10,998 nucleotides of DNA from Candidatus Kuenenia stuttgartensis (GCA_945872325.1 CAMBZY010000055.1:1-10998); one strand, 5' to 3'; positions 1-8,124 are shown, counted from the first letter of the stretch. Notes: a model not told the origin generated them from the sequence alone. A program made the numbers and translations.

Positions 1-29
1 AAAAAAAGGCCAGGCAATAAGCCTGGCCT
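1..29 (-). terminator. Intrinsic terminator of the pdh cluster
   Basis: Read on the minus strand, a perfect 9-bp stem (AGGCCAGGC pairing with GCCTGGCCT, positions 7-15 and 21-29) with a 5-nt loop is followed directly by seven T residues (positions 7-1). It begins about 31 nt after the lipoamide dehydrogenase stop codon, so it is the natural 3' end of the pdhA-pdhB-pdhC-lpd transcript. On the plus strand no T-tract follows the stem, so it acts in one direction only. Confidence 0.93.
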
Positions 30-60
30 CTAGGAAAATCCTTTGAATTTCGATCCACAA

Positions 61-1446
61 TCAGATATGCACCGATTCGCCCAGCCCTTGGCCGGCGGCT
101 TCCATGATCGCTTCCGAGAATGTCGGGTGCGGGTGCATGGCGTGCATGATCTCTTCTTCGGTCGCTTCCAGCTTCTTGGCCATGACCAGTTCCGAGATCA
201 TTTCCGTAGCAGCCGATCCGATGATATGGGCGCCCAGAAGCTCGCCGAACTTGGCGTCGAAAACCAGCTTCACAAAGCCTTCGGTTTCGTCGGCCGCCTG
301 GGCCCGACCGCTGGCGATGAACGGGAACTTGCCGATCCGAACCGTGTGGCCCTTCTCTTTGGCCTGCTTCTCGGTCAAACCCACGGATCCAATCCCGGGA
401 TCGGTGTAGGTACAGCCAGGAATGATCGAATAATCGACCGTGCGTGGATGCTTGCCGAACAGGGTCTCCACACAGGCAATGGCCTCGTGGTGAGCCACGT
501 GGGCCAGCCACGGTGGGCCGATAATGTCGCCCACGGCATAAAGCCCTTCAATGTTCGTGCGGAAGCCCTTCTCTTTGTCCACCTTGATGTGATTCTTTTC
601 AATCACCACACCAAGCTTCGGATCAAGAACTTCCTCAACATTACCCACCACGCCGATCGCCACAAGCATGGCGTCCGCTTCCACAACCTGCTTGCCCTTC
701 GGCGTTTCAATCTCAACCTTCACACCAGTGCGGGTCTTCTCGACCTTGCCCGTTTTGGTGCTGGTATGAATCACCAGACCACGCTTGGTCAGGCTTGTCG
801 CCAGGGTGGCCGAGATTTCCTCGTCCTCGCCTGGAACAATCCTGTCCTGCATCTCCACAACGGTCACCTTGGTCCCAAGGGCGTTGTAGAAATAGCCAAA
901 CTCGAGGCCAATCGGGCCAGCCCCGATCACGATCAGGCTCTTGGGCTGAACCGTCAAAGACATCGCTTCCTTATAGGAAATGATCGCCTTGCCGTCGTAT
1001 TCAGCGCCTGGCAAAGGCCTTGGGCGAACACCGGTGGCGATGATAACCGCTCCGGCAGTGACCGTTTTGTCGCCCACCTGAACCTTATGTGCAGCCACCA
1101 CTTTGGCGGACCCGACAATGTGGGTCACCTTGTATTTACGGAACAGACCTTCAATACCCTTGTTCAGGTTGCTGGCCACACCACGACTGCGGGCGATGAT
1201 CTGGGCAAAGTTCCACTTGCTGGTGCCTTCAAAGCCGAAGGCCTTGCCGTGATTGTTAATCATCTCAGCCAGGTGTGCATTGGTCAGAAGGGCTTTGGTC
1301 GGAATACAGCCCCAATTGAGGCAGATTCCGCCGAGCTTGTCCTTCTCAATGCACAACGCTTTTTTGCCCATCTGGCTGGCGCGAATGGCGGCTGCATATC
1401 CGGCAGGGCCACCGCCAATAACGATCAGGTCGTAGTCGTAAGCCAT
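61..1446 (-). CDS. lpdA: Dihydrolipoyl dehydrogenase (E3 of pyruvate dehydrogenase)
   Basis: This is a cytoplasmic FAD flavoprotein that reoxidises the dihydrolipoyl arm of E2 and passes the electrons to NAD+. The 461-residue length is normal for the family. Visible motifs are the FAD-binding GGGPAGYAAA (about residues 11-20), the redox-active disulfide CLNWGC (Cys42 and Cys47), the NAD-binding GAGPIG (175-180), the second FAD motif YAVGDI (303-308) and the C-terminal HPHPTFSE (438-445), whose second His and Glu form the catalytic pair in this family. I chose the ATG at 1446. An in-frame TTG lies two codons upstream, but a GGTGA element sits about 10 nt before the ATG and too close to the TTG. 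The gene is last in the pdh cluster, 74 nt after the E2 stop, and is followed by an intrinsic terminator. It could also serve other 2-oxoacid dehydrogenases or glycine cleavage, since one E3 is often shared. The position makes pyruvate dehydrogenase the main partner. Confidence 0.97.
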   Translation of the reverse strand: MAYDYDLIVIGGGPAGYAAAIRASQMGKKALCIEKDKLGGICLNWGCIPTKALLTNAHLAEMINNHGKAFGFEGTSKWNFAQIIARSRGVASNLNKGIEGLFRKYKVTHIVGSAKVVAAHKVQVGDKTVTAGAVIIATGVRPRPLPGAEYDGKAIISYKEAMSLTVQPKSLIVIGAGPIGLEFGYFYNALGTKVTVVEMQDRIVPGEDEEISATLATSLTKRGLVIHTSTKTGKVEKTRTGVKVEIETPKGKQVVEADAMLVAIGVVGNVEEVLDPKLGVVIEKNHIKVDKEKGFRTNIEGLYAVGDIIGPPWLAHVAHHEAIACVETLFGKHPRTVDYSIIPGCTYTDPGIGSVGLTEKQAKEKGHTVRIGKFPFIASGRAQAADETEGFVKLVFDAKFGELLGAHIIGSAATEMISELVMAKKLEATEEEIMHAMHPHPTFSEAIMEAAGQGLGESVHI

Positions 1447-1520
1447 TGTCAAATCACCGTTTTCGAATCAGGTATATGAAGGTTCAGAGCCGTTTTCAGA
1501 TTGCCACTGACCGGTGTGGG

Positions 1521-2813
1521 TCAGAGCAACATGCTCGTGGGTTCTTCCAGGAAGCTCTTGAGCGTGCGAAGGAATTCGGCGGCTGCGGCTCCGTCAACGC
1601 CCCGGTGATCGGCCGTCAGGGTGACTGTCATCATGGTGCCCACGGTGAGCTGGTCATTCACCACAATCGGTCGCTTCTCAGCGGCTGCAACGGCCAGAAT
1701 GGCCACTTGTGGAAGTGCCAGAACAGCGTCGAACTGCTTCACACCAAACATTCCCAGGTTGGAAATGGTGAACGTTCCACCGGTCATCTGATCGCCCGTC
1801 AATCGGCCAGAACGTGCGGCTTCGTAAAGCTTTTCGCTCTCAACCCGAATGTCGCGCAGGCCATAAGCATCGGCATTGCGAAGCACAGGAACAATCAAAC
1901 CGCCTTCAAGAGCCACGGCGATCCCGACATTCACCCCAGCGTGGCGAACAATCACGGCCTGGCCAAGATTGGCGTTATCGCCCTGGAAGGTTGCGTTTAC
2001 GGCAGGATGGCGGCGCAGGCTCATGGCCACGGCCTTGGTCACAAAGTCGCCCACGGAGAGCTTGACGCCTTCGGAAGCGAGTGTCTTGTTGAGACGCTCA
2101 CGCACACGGACGACTTCGTCCATCCGAATGTCCACGGTTACGTGAATCTCAGGCGCTTGCGTTTTGGCAGCGATCATGCCACGGGCAATCGCCTGACGCA
2201 TGCGGTCCAGAGGAATGCGTTCGTCTTCGCCGAGCGGAACGAACAATTTCGGAGCCGGCTTGGGGGCCGCTGATTTTGCAGGAGCGCCAGCCGCTTTTGG
2301 TTGTGAAGAATTGGCGGAATAGGCTTCCACGTCAGCCTTTACAATACGTCCGGCAGGCCCTGAGCCAGGGACCTGAGCGATATCCAGACCCACAGATTCG
2401 GCCACTTTGCGGGCGAGTGGGGTCGATTTCACGCGACCTGATCCAACACTTGCAGCCGCTGGTGCGGCCGGGGCGGCGGCAGCGGCAGCCGGGGCAACAG
2501 GGGCAGCAGCAGATGCAGCAGGTGCGGAAGCGGCGGCCGTTGCGAATGATTCTGCAACCTGCTTCGGATCTTCACCTTTTTTGGCGAGCAGCAGGATGCG
2601 TGTGCCCAGAGCAATGTCTACGCCTTCAGCGACGTCAATCCGTGCCACGGTGCCTTCATCAAAGGTTTCCACAGGCATGACGGCTTTGTCGGTCTGTACT
2701 TCGGCGATCGTGTCGCCTTCCTTGACCTTGTCGCCGACCTTCACGAGCCATTTGACGATCTGGCCGCTTTCCATCGTGGGGCTGACTTTGGCCAGTTTGA
2801 CTTCAATAGGCAC
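1521..2813 (-). CDS. pdhC: Dihydrolipoyllysine acetyltransferase (E2 of pyruvate dehydrogenase)
   Basis: E2 forms the core of the complex and transfers the acetyl group from lipoyl-lysine to CoA. Domains in order are one N-terminal lipoyl domain (residues 1-78; lipoyl-lysine Lys43 in QTDKAVM, where EIETDKA-type sequences are usual), an Ala/Pro-rich swinging linker (about 91-125), a peripheral-subunit-binding domain (about 128-165; STPLARKVAE to GPAGRIVKADVE), a second Ala/Pro/Lys linker (about 168-190) and a catalytic acyltransferase domain (about 195-430) with the active-site DHRGVDG (His403, Asp407). The 430 residues fit a one-lipoyl E2. The start is GTG. It is chosen because GGAG lies 8 nt upstream, residue 2 onward matches the family N-terminus, and no ATG lies in frame nearby. 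A branched-chain 2-oxoacid E2 is possible from sequence alone, but the E1 partners favour pyruvate. The GC-rich alanine codons of the linker (about 2440-2545) are a local low-complexity stretch and not an insertion. Confidence 0.95.
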   Translation of the reverse strand: MPIEVKLAKVSPTMESGQIVKWLVKVGDKVKEGDTIAEVQTDKAVMPVETFDEGTVARIDVAEGVDIALGTRILLLAKKGEDPKQVAESFATAAASAPAASAAAPVAPAAAAAAPAAPAAASVGSGRVKSTPLARKVAESVGLDIAQVPGSGPAGRIVKADVEAYSANSSQPKAAGAPAKSAAPKPAPKLFVPLGEDERIPLDRMRQAIARGMIAAKTQAPEIHVTVDIRMDEVVRVRERLNKTLASEGVKLSVGDFVTKAVAMSLRRHPAVNATFQGDNANLGQAVIVRHAGVNVGIAVALEGGLIVPVLRNADAYGLRDIRVESEKLYEAARSGRLTGDQMTGGTFTISNLGMFGVKQFDAVLALPQVAILAVAAAEKRPIVVNDQLTVGTMMTVTLTADHRGVDGAAAAEFLRTLKSFLEEPTSMLL

Positions 2814-2993
2814 TTCGGTATCTCCGGAAATTCCGTGCTGGGGTGTTTTAAAACTGTCTGGTTTGGAAACCTGGCGGAAGTGGAATTCAAAACCCTCGCC
2901 GCGCCATTAGAATGGCTGCCGACGAGGGTTCATTGTGCGAATTTGACCCGGCCCGACAATTTCATTCAGGCCGGCCCTTAGTTCGTCCCGTCA
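2814..2993 (-). other. pdhB-pdhC intercistronic region with two hairpins
   Basis: The 180-nt gap lies inside an otherwise tight cluster. The first hairpin met by the polymerase pairs CCGGCC (2948-2953) with GGCCGG (2969-2974) across a 15-nt loop. The second is a two-level hairpin: outer arms AACCCTCG (2891-2898) and CGAGGGTT (2923-2930), inner arms GCCATT (2903-2908) and AATGGC (2911-2916) with a 2-nt loop. On the minus strand the second ends in GGGTTTTG, a weak T-run. The region may tune E2-E3 expression by partial termination, RNA processing or stabilisation of the 3' part. No ORF with coding character was seen. Confidence 0.6.
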
Positions 2994-3977
2994 TCAGGCT
3001 TTGCGATAGAGAACGTCGTTGATCTTGGCGACAATCCGCTCCACAGTCGGCAGCATCGAAAGTTCGAGCTTCCGGTTGTAAGGGATCGGGGCATCCTTGG
3101 CAGTCACCCGACGGATCGGGGCGTCAAGTTCGTCGAAGATCTCCTGGTAAATCCGGTCGGCCACTCCGGCGCCGATTCCGCAATAAGGCCAGTTCTCTTC
3201 GATGATCACGCAGCGGTGCGTTTTCAGGACCGACTTCAGGATGGTGTCCATGTCCAGAGGACGCAGGGTCCGCAGGTCAATCACCTCAGCTGAAACCCCT
3301 TCACCGGCAAGCTGTTCGGCAGCGGCCAGGGTGTTCAGGATGCTCCGGCTGTATGTCAGAAGGGTCACATCCGAGCCTTCACGCACCACATTGGCTTTGC
3401 CAATCGGTACCAGGTGATCGCCCTCAGGAACTTCGCCCTTCTCACCATAGAGATTCTCATGCTCGATGAAAATCACAGGATCGTCTGAGCGAATCGCTGA
3501 CTTCAGCAAGCCCTTGGCATCAGCCGCCGTAGCAGGCATGACCACCGTGAGGCCTGGAAAGTGCGAATAAATCGCTTCAAGGCGGTGCGAGTGCGTGGCG
3601 GCCAGACAGCCGGCCATACCCGATGAGCCCCGAAACACGATCGGTATCGAGAATTGACCGCCTGACATATACCGCATGTTTGCGGCATTGTTCAGGATCT
3701 GGTCGATGGCGACCAGGCTGAAGCTGAATGTCATGAATTCAATGATCGGACGCAGGCCGACCATGGCTGATCCGATCCCGATCCCCGAGAAACCTCCCTC
3801 GGAAATTGGGGTGTCGATCACGCGACGGGAGCCGAAACGATCCCACAAACCCTGGCTGACTTTATAGGCGCCGTTGTATTCAGCAACCTCTTCGCCCATG
3901 AGATAAACGTTGTCATCACGCTCCATCTCCTCGGCCATCGCCTGGTTCAAAGCGTCGCGGTAGGCAAGGATGGGCAT
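2994..3977 (-). CDS. pdhB: Pyruvate dehydrogenase E1 component, beta subunit
   Basis: This is the beta half of the thiamine-diphosphate E1 heterotetramer, which decarboxylates pyruvate and reductively acetylates the lipoyl arm. It has 327 residues, normal for the family. Visible features are the N-terminal RDALNQAMAEEM, VYLMGEEVAEYNGAYKVSQG (about 24-43), DTPISEGGFSGIGIG with the conserved Glu60 that activates the thiazolium, the GGQFSIPIVFRG segment (about 106-117), PGLTVVMPATAADAKGLL (about 141-158) and the C-terminal transketolase domain with VIDLRTLRPLD. The reading frame stays open upstream into pdhA, but the start is the ATG at 3977, which begins the family N-terminus. An AGGAG lies 10 nt upstream inside the end of pdhA. 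The pdhA stop and this start are separated by one base (TGA-G-ATG), which implies translational coupling and matched amounts of the two subunits. Confidence 0.96.
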   Translation of the reverse strand: MPILAYRDALNQAMAEEMERDDNVYLMGEEVAEYNGAYKVSQGLWDRFGSRRVIDTPISEGGFSGIGIGSAMVGLRPIIEFMTFSFSLVAIDQILNNAANMRYMSGGQFSIPIVFRGSSGMAGCLAATHSHRLEAIYSHFPGLTVVMPATAADAKGLLKSAIRSDDPVIFIEHENLYGEKGEVPEGDHLVPIGKANVVREGSDVTLLTYSRSILNTLAAAEQLAGEGVSAEVIDLRTLRPLDMDTILKSVLKTHRCVIIEENWPYCGIGAGVADRIYQEIFDELDAPIRRVTAKDAPIPYNRKLELSMLPTVERIVAKINDVLYRKA

Positions 3978-3978
3978 C

Positions 3979-4995
3979 TCAGTCAGACTCCTGCGGCGTG
4001 TAAGGGGCCACGGTGATGTTGGTGTAAAGATCTTCAGGGCCCGGTTCAGGGCTGTTTTCGGCAAACTCGATGGCAGCTTCCACCTGATCGCGAATTTCTT
4101 CACGCATCTGCTCTAGGCTCGATTCGTCGATCCAGCCGCGCTGAAGAAGACGATTCTCCCAAAGCGTGATCGGGTCGCGAAGCTTGGCCTTGTCCATATC
4201 TTCCTTGGTCCGGTACTTCTGAGGATCGGACATCGAGTGGCCGCGGAACCGGTAAGTGATAGCCTCAATGAAGGTTGGGCCTTCACCGGCACGGGCGCGT
4301 GTGATCGCTCGCTGAGTCACCTCAGCCACCTGTTCCACATCGTTGGCATCCACCCGGTAGGCTGGCATGTGGTAAGGCTCGCCACCACGGACCGTCAGAT
4401 CGAGAACGGCCGATGACCGCTCCAATTGCGTGCCCATCGAAATCATGTTGTTTTCAACATAATAAATCGCTGGCAATTTCCACATACCCGCCATGTTCAG
4501 GGCTTCGTGAAAACTGCCCTGATTGATCGCACCATCGCCAAAATAACAGAGGCAGACCTGGTCGCCCCCCTTATATTTGTTGGCAAAGGCCACACCTGTC
4601 GCCAGTGGAATATGACTGCCCACGATGGCGTGGCCACCGAGAAAGCCTTTTTCAGCCTGGAAGAAGTGCATCGAGCCACCCTTGCCGCCAGAGCAGCCTG
4701 TGGACTTACCGAGCAGTTCCGCCATGGCCGGCTTCGGATCCATCCCACGTGCCAGGGCATGGCCGTGGTCGCGATAGGCGGTGATCAGATAGTCGTCGTC
4801 CCTCAGCATGCCGATCGATCCGACCGCGCACGCCTCCTGGCCGTTATAGAGGTGACAAAAGCCACCAATCTTTTGATTCTGATAGAGAAAAGCGGCTCGC
4901 TCCTCAAATCGCCGGATCAAATGCATCTGGCGAAGCCATATCACGGCTTTGTGTCGATCAACGATCGTTCTTGGAGCGGTTTGTACCTGGGACAT
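3979..4995 (-). CDS. pdhA: Pyruvate dehydrogenase E1 component, alpha subunit
   Basis: This is the alpha half of the alpha2beta2 E1 and carries most of the thiamine diphosphate site. It has 338 residues. Visible are the N-terminal RQMHLIRRFEERAAFLY, GGFCHLYNGQEA (about 44-55), TAYRDHGHALARG (about 72-84), STGCSGGKGGSMHFF (about 98-112), the thiamine-diphosphate/Mg motif starting GDGAINQG (153-160) and closing with ENN (181-183), and the loop YRFRGHSMSDPQKYR (about 248-262), which corresponds to the regulatory phosphorylation loop of mitochondrial E1 alpha. The sequence looks like the pyruvate type (mitochondrial, cyanobacterial) more than the branched-chain type. The ATG at 4995 has an AGGAG 12 nt upstream and an AGG about 3 nt upstream, neither at ideal spacing. 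It is first in the pdh cluster; the gap upstream of it would carry the cluster's own promoter if it has one. Confidence 0.96.
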   Translation of the reverse strand: MSQVQTAPRTIVDRHKAVIWLRQMHLIRRFEERAAFLYQNQKIGGFCHLYNGQEACAVGSIGMLRDDDYLITAYRDHGHALARGMDPKPAMAELLGKSTGCSGGKGGSMHFFQAEKGFLGGHAIVGSHIPLATGVAFANKYKGGDQVCLCYFGDGAINQGSFHEALNMAGMWKLPAIYYVENNMISMGTQLERSSAVLDLTVRGGEPYHMPAYRVDANDVEQVAEVTQRAITRARAGEGPTFIEAITYRFRGHSMSDPQKYRTKEDMDKAKLRDPITLWENRLLQRGWIDESSLEQMREEIRDQVEAAIEFAENSPEPGPEDLYTNITVAPYTPQESD

Positions 4996-5227
4996 GACCT
5001 GTCGTCACTCCTCGTCCTCTTGGCTCGGTTGTGCATCCGGACGGAAAGGGCTGCACACCGGGGCTCATTGACTTGCCTGACTATCGCAAAGTCTATAGCA
5101 TCAATACGTTCTGACACCTACCGTGGGATACACCCACCACCGGCACCCAACTCTCATTCTGGCAATGTCGGGCGAATGATTGGATTGTGCCAAACTTTAC
5201 GCCCGGCGTCCAGATCGGATGTCAACT
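4996..5227 (-). promoter_or_regulatory. acnA-pdhA spacer, probable pdh promoter region
   Basis: This 232-bp gap lies between the aconitase stop and pdhA. On the minus strand a perfect TTGACA box (5225-5220) lies directly behind the acnA stop, but no good -10 follows at 16-18 nt; a weak GTAAAG/TAAAGT is about 19-20 nt away. A separate -10-like TATAGA (5097-5092) lacks a convincing -35. CGGGCG (5169-5174) and CGCCCG (5200-5205) can pair across a 25-nt loop, and GTGGG/CCCAC (5123-5127, 5133-5137) forms a small hairpin. None has a T-tract, so I see no clear acnA terminator, and read-through from acnA into pdhA is possible. No coding frame is convincing here. Confidence 0.35.
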
Positions 5228-7909
5228 TCAGCCCTGCTTCAGCAATTGCCTCAGCACAAACGGCAAAATCCCACCATTTTGGTAGTATCGGATTTCCTGC
5301 GGTGTGTCGATACGAACACGCGCTGAAAATTCCAAACTCGTGCCGTCCGGCTTCACTGCCCGAACCTTCAACTGCTTCCCATCCGCAAAGCTGGAGTCCA
5401 GCATCGCAGGCAGGCCAACAGTCTCAAATATCTCCTCACCCGTCAGACCCAGTGACGCAGAAGTCTGGCCATCTTCAAACTGAAGTGGCAAAATCCCCAT
5501 CCCCACCAGATTCGACCTGTGAATCCGCTCGTAGCTCTCGGCGATCACCATCCGGATCCCCAAAAGCATCGGCCCCTTGGCCGCCCAGTCCCGGCTCGAT
5601 CCCGACCCATATTCCTTGCCAGCCAGAACCACCAGCGGTGTACCACGCTTTTTATAGACATCCGAGGCATCAAAAATCGACATCACTTCGCCCTCAGGCA
5701 AAAGTCGGGTCACCCCGCCCTCTGTCCCTGGAGCCAACTGATTCCTCAGACGAATGTTCGCAAATGTCCCACGAACCATCACCTCATGGTTCCCCCGACG
5801 TGCCCCATAACTGTTGAAGTCATTTGGTGATACGCCATTGGCAACCAGATATTTACCAGCCGGACTCGAGGGCTTGATATTGCCTGCCGGTGAAATGTGG
5901 TCCGTCGTGATCGAATCGCCCAGCACAGCCAAAACTCGCGCCTGATGGATATCCACCACGGCCTTTGGCTCCAGACCCATGTTCTCAAAGTATGGAGGGT
6001 GCTTGACATACGTGCTCTGAGTATCCCAGGCGAACAGGTCGCCCGTAGGCACTTCCAGACCCTGCCAGTGATTGTCGCCTTCAAAAACTTCGCCATATTC
6101 CTTCTGGAACATGCTGGTCTGAACCGACTTGGCCACCGTCTCAGAGACCTCAGCCTGTGTCGGCCAGATATCCTTCAAATAGACCGGCTGACCATCAGAA
6201 CCTGTCCCGATCGGGTCGTGTGTCAAGTCAATATCGGCGGTACCAGCCAAAGCGTAAGCCACAACCAGTGGAGGACTTGCCAGATAATTGGCACGCACGT
6301 CGGCATGCACGCGGCCTTCAAAGTTGCGGTTGCCTGAAAGCACGGCCGCCACCACAAGATCGTCGGTCTGAATCGTCTTCGAAATCTCTTCAGGAAGTGG
6401 CCCTGAATTTCCAATACATGTCGTGCAGCCATAGCCGACCACCTGGAAACCAAGCGCGTCCAAGGCATCCTGAACTCCGGCTTCTGCCAGATAATCGGTC
6501 ACCACTTTTGAACCTGGAGCAAGGCTTGTCTTGACCCAAGGCTTCGACTTAAGTCCTTTGGCAACAGCCTTTTTAGCGACCAGACCAGCCGCCAGCATGA
6601 CCGATGGATTCGACGTGTTCGTACAGCTTGTGATGGCCGCAATCACCACGTCTCCATTTTTAACCGACTGCGAGCCCGACGTTGAAGCCGGTGCTGGCTT
6701 GATCTTGCGATAGTCGGCCAGGGCCGTTTGATAACTGGCCTGAACGCCGCTCAGCAGAACCCGGTCCTGAGGCCGCTTCGGGCCCGCCAGACTTGGCTCC
6801 ACAATGCCCAGATCAAGCTCCAGAGTATCTGTGTAAGTCGCGGCTGGTGTGTCTTTTGTATGAAACATGCCCTGCTCTTTGGCATAGGCTTCCACGAGCT
6901 TGATGAGCTGGGCTGGTCGACCTGAAAGCTCTAGATAGCGTATCGTTTCGGCGTCGATCGGGAAGATCCCGCAAGTGGCCCCATATTCAGGAGCCATGTT
7001 GGCAATCGTGGCCCGGTCGGCCAGTGGGAGGTCCGAAAGACCTTCTCCAAAGAATTCCACAAACTTGCCCACAACACCCTTCTTGCGCAGCATTTGGGTG
7101 ATGGTCAAAACCAGATCGGTCGCAGTCACGCCTTCTTTCAGGCGTCCATGAAGCCGGAATCCGACCACCTGAGGCAGCAGCATCGCCACAGGCTGACCAA
7201 GCATGGCCGCCTCCGCTTCAATCCCGCCCACGCCCCAGCCCAAAACTCCCAAACCATTAATCATGGTGGTGTGGCTGTCGGTACCGACCAAAGTATCCGG
7301 ATAGGCCAGTGCCCCGCCTTCAGCCTTTTCGTTCACAAATACAACGCGGGCAAGGTATTCCAGATTGACCTGGTGAACAATCCCGGTCTCTGGAGGCACC
7401 ACGCGGAAGTTTTCGAGAGCGTTCTGGCCCCATCTCAGGAAGACGTAGCGTTCTTTGTTTCTCTGATATTCCAAGTCCGTGTTGGTCACGAACGAAATGC
7501 TCGATCCAGCCGAATCGACCTGAACCGAGTGATCGATCACAAGTTCAACAGGCTGAAGAGGATTGATCTTTCCGGCATCGCCACCCATGGCCGCCATGGC
7601 ATCGCGCATCGCAGCCAGATCGACCACCGCTGGAACACCTGTAAAGTCTTGCAGGAGAACCCGGGCCGGTGTGAAGCTGATTTCGTCGGTTGGCTCGGCA
7701 GAGGCGTTCCAGTTCGCAACGGAATTCACAGTCTCAGCCGTTACGGAAATGCCATCTTCAGTACGTAACACGTTTTCCAGAAGGATTTTAATAGAGAACG
7801 GCAATCGGTCCAGATCCACGCCCTGGCTCTTCAGAGCATCGAGGCGAAACAGCCGATAGTTGTGTCCGTTTACGGAAAACGAGCCCAGTGCGCCGAACGA
7901 ATTCTTCAT
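5228..7909 (-). CDS. acnA: Aconitate hydratase, AcnA/IRP1 type
   Basis: This cytoplasmic [4Fe-4S] enzyme interconverts citrate and isocitrate through cis-aconitate in the TCA cycle. It has 893 residues, very close to E. coli AcnA (891). The three cluster cysteines are Cys429 in ITSCTNTSNP and Cys495 and Cys498 in GYGCTTCIGNSGPL. Other family segments are DHSVQVD (126-132), GTDSHTTMINGLGVLGWGVGGIEAE (from 209), SGNRNFEGRVH (525-535), and in the C-terminal swivel domain GDSITTDHISPAG (664-676), YGARRGNHEVM (701-711), and KEYGSGSSRDWAAKGP (765-780). The frame extends to a TTG ten codons upstream, but the ATG at 7909 matches the family N-terminus (FGALGSFSVNGHNYRLFRL). AcnA/IRP1-type aconitases can act as RNA-binding regulators when the cluster is lost, which is known for the family and not shown here. 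It lies upstream of the pdh cluster on the same strand. Confidence 0.97.
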   Translation of the reverse strand: MKNSFGALGSFSVNGHNYRLFRLDALKSQGVDLDRLPFSIKILLENVLRTEDGISVTAETVNSVANWNASAEPTDEISFTPARVLLQDFTGVPAVVDLAAMRDAMAAMGGDAGKINPLQPVELVIDHSVQVDSAGSSISFVTNTDLEYQRNKERYVFLRWGQNALENFRVVPPETGIVHQVNLEYLARVVFVNEKAEGGALAYPDTLVGTDSHTTMINGLGVLGWGVGGIEAEAAMLGQPVAMLLPQVVGFRLHGRLKEGVTATDLVLTITQMLRKKGVVGKFVEFFGEGLSDLPLADRATIANMAPEYGATCGIFPIDAETIRYLELSGRPAQLIKLVEAYAKEQGMFHTKDTPAATYTDTLELDLGIVEPSLAGPKRPQDRVLLSGVQASYQTALADYRKIKPAPASTSGSQSVKNGDVVIAAITSCTNTSNPSVMLAAGLVAKKAVAKGLKSKPWVKTSLAPGSKVVTDYLAEAGVQDALDALGFQVVGYGCTTCIGNSGPLPEEISKTIQTDDLVVAAVLSGNRNFEGRVHADVRANYLASPPLVVAYALAGTADIDLTHDPIGTGSDGQPVYLKDIWPTQAEVSETVAKSVQTSMFQKEYGEVFEGDNHWQGLEVPTGDLFAWDTQSTYVKHPPYFENMGLEPKAVVDIHQARVLAVLGDSITTDHISPAGNIKPSSPAGKYLVANGVSPNDFNSYGARRGNHEVMVRGTFANIRLRNQLAPGTEGGVTRLLPEGEVMSIFDASDVYKKRGTPLVVLAGKEYGSGSSRDWAAKGPMLLGIRMVIAESYERIHRSNLVGMGILPLQFEDGQTSASLGLTGEEIFETVGLPAMLDSSFADGKQLKVRAVKPDGTSLEFSARVRIDTPQEIRYYQNGGILPFVLRQLLKQG

Positions 7910-8124
7910 GGGAATGGATACCTGACGGGTACGTACCAACTGTTTCGAGTTTGTGAACAGACCTTCTCAATTGCTATATGTTGCGGAAAAGACCGATTGT
8001 CCGCAATAGGAAATCGGCCGTGCTCAACATTTCCAATCCTGTCAGGCCGTTTTTATCGCGTTTGATGGATTTATTCCTACCCCTGAGTCAAACCCGAGAC
8101 CCCTTCCATCAACCCATTCAAACC
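7910..8124 (-). promoter_or_regulatory. acnA upstream region with inverted repeats
   Basis: This is the non-coding region ahead of acnA. A weak sigma70-like pair is CGGACA (8003-7998), 17 nt, CATATA (7980-7975), which would start transcription near 7968. A 7-bp inverted repeat, TTGCGGA (7981-7987) and TCCGCAA (8000-8006), covers the spacer and reaches the -35, as a repressor site would. Two more inverted repeats interleave with it: CCGATT/AATCGG (7993-7998, 8012-8017) and GGAAAT/ATTTCC (8009-8014, 8029-8034). A perfect 10-bp palindrome GGTACGTACC (7928-7937) lies 18 nt before the start codon. A TTGACT box occurs further upstream (about 8088-8093) without a clear -10. The repeats are directly visible; the promoter assignment is tentative. 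Confidence 0.35.

Noticed and set aside
43..1479. A 478-codon open frame on the plus strand opposite lipoamide dehydrogenase
   Set aside because: It is the antisense shadow of lpdA, whose motifs are complete. The plus-strand translation is His/Arg rich, has no family features and no ribosome-binding site.
1446..2273. A 275-codon plus-strand frame opposite the E2 gene
   Set aside because: It lies antisense to a fully conserved catalytic domain and shows no recognisable protein pattern.
2440..2545. GC-rich repeat-like DNA in pdhC
   Set aside because: It encodes the Ala/Pro-rich swinging linker expected in every E2 and is not a mobile or tandem repeat element.
3978..4103. A longer pdhB with 42 extra N-terminal residues
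   Set aside because: The extra part lies inside pdhA in another frame and has no E1 beta similarity. The ATG at 3977 has an AGGAG and begins the family N-terminus.
4426..5817. A 463-codon plus-strand frame running through pdhA, the spacer and acnA
   Set aside because: It overlaps two conserved genes antisense, becomes Ser/Pro low-complexity in its second half, and has no family signal. The open length follows from codon bias opposite the real genes.
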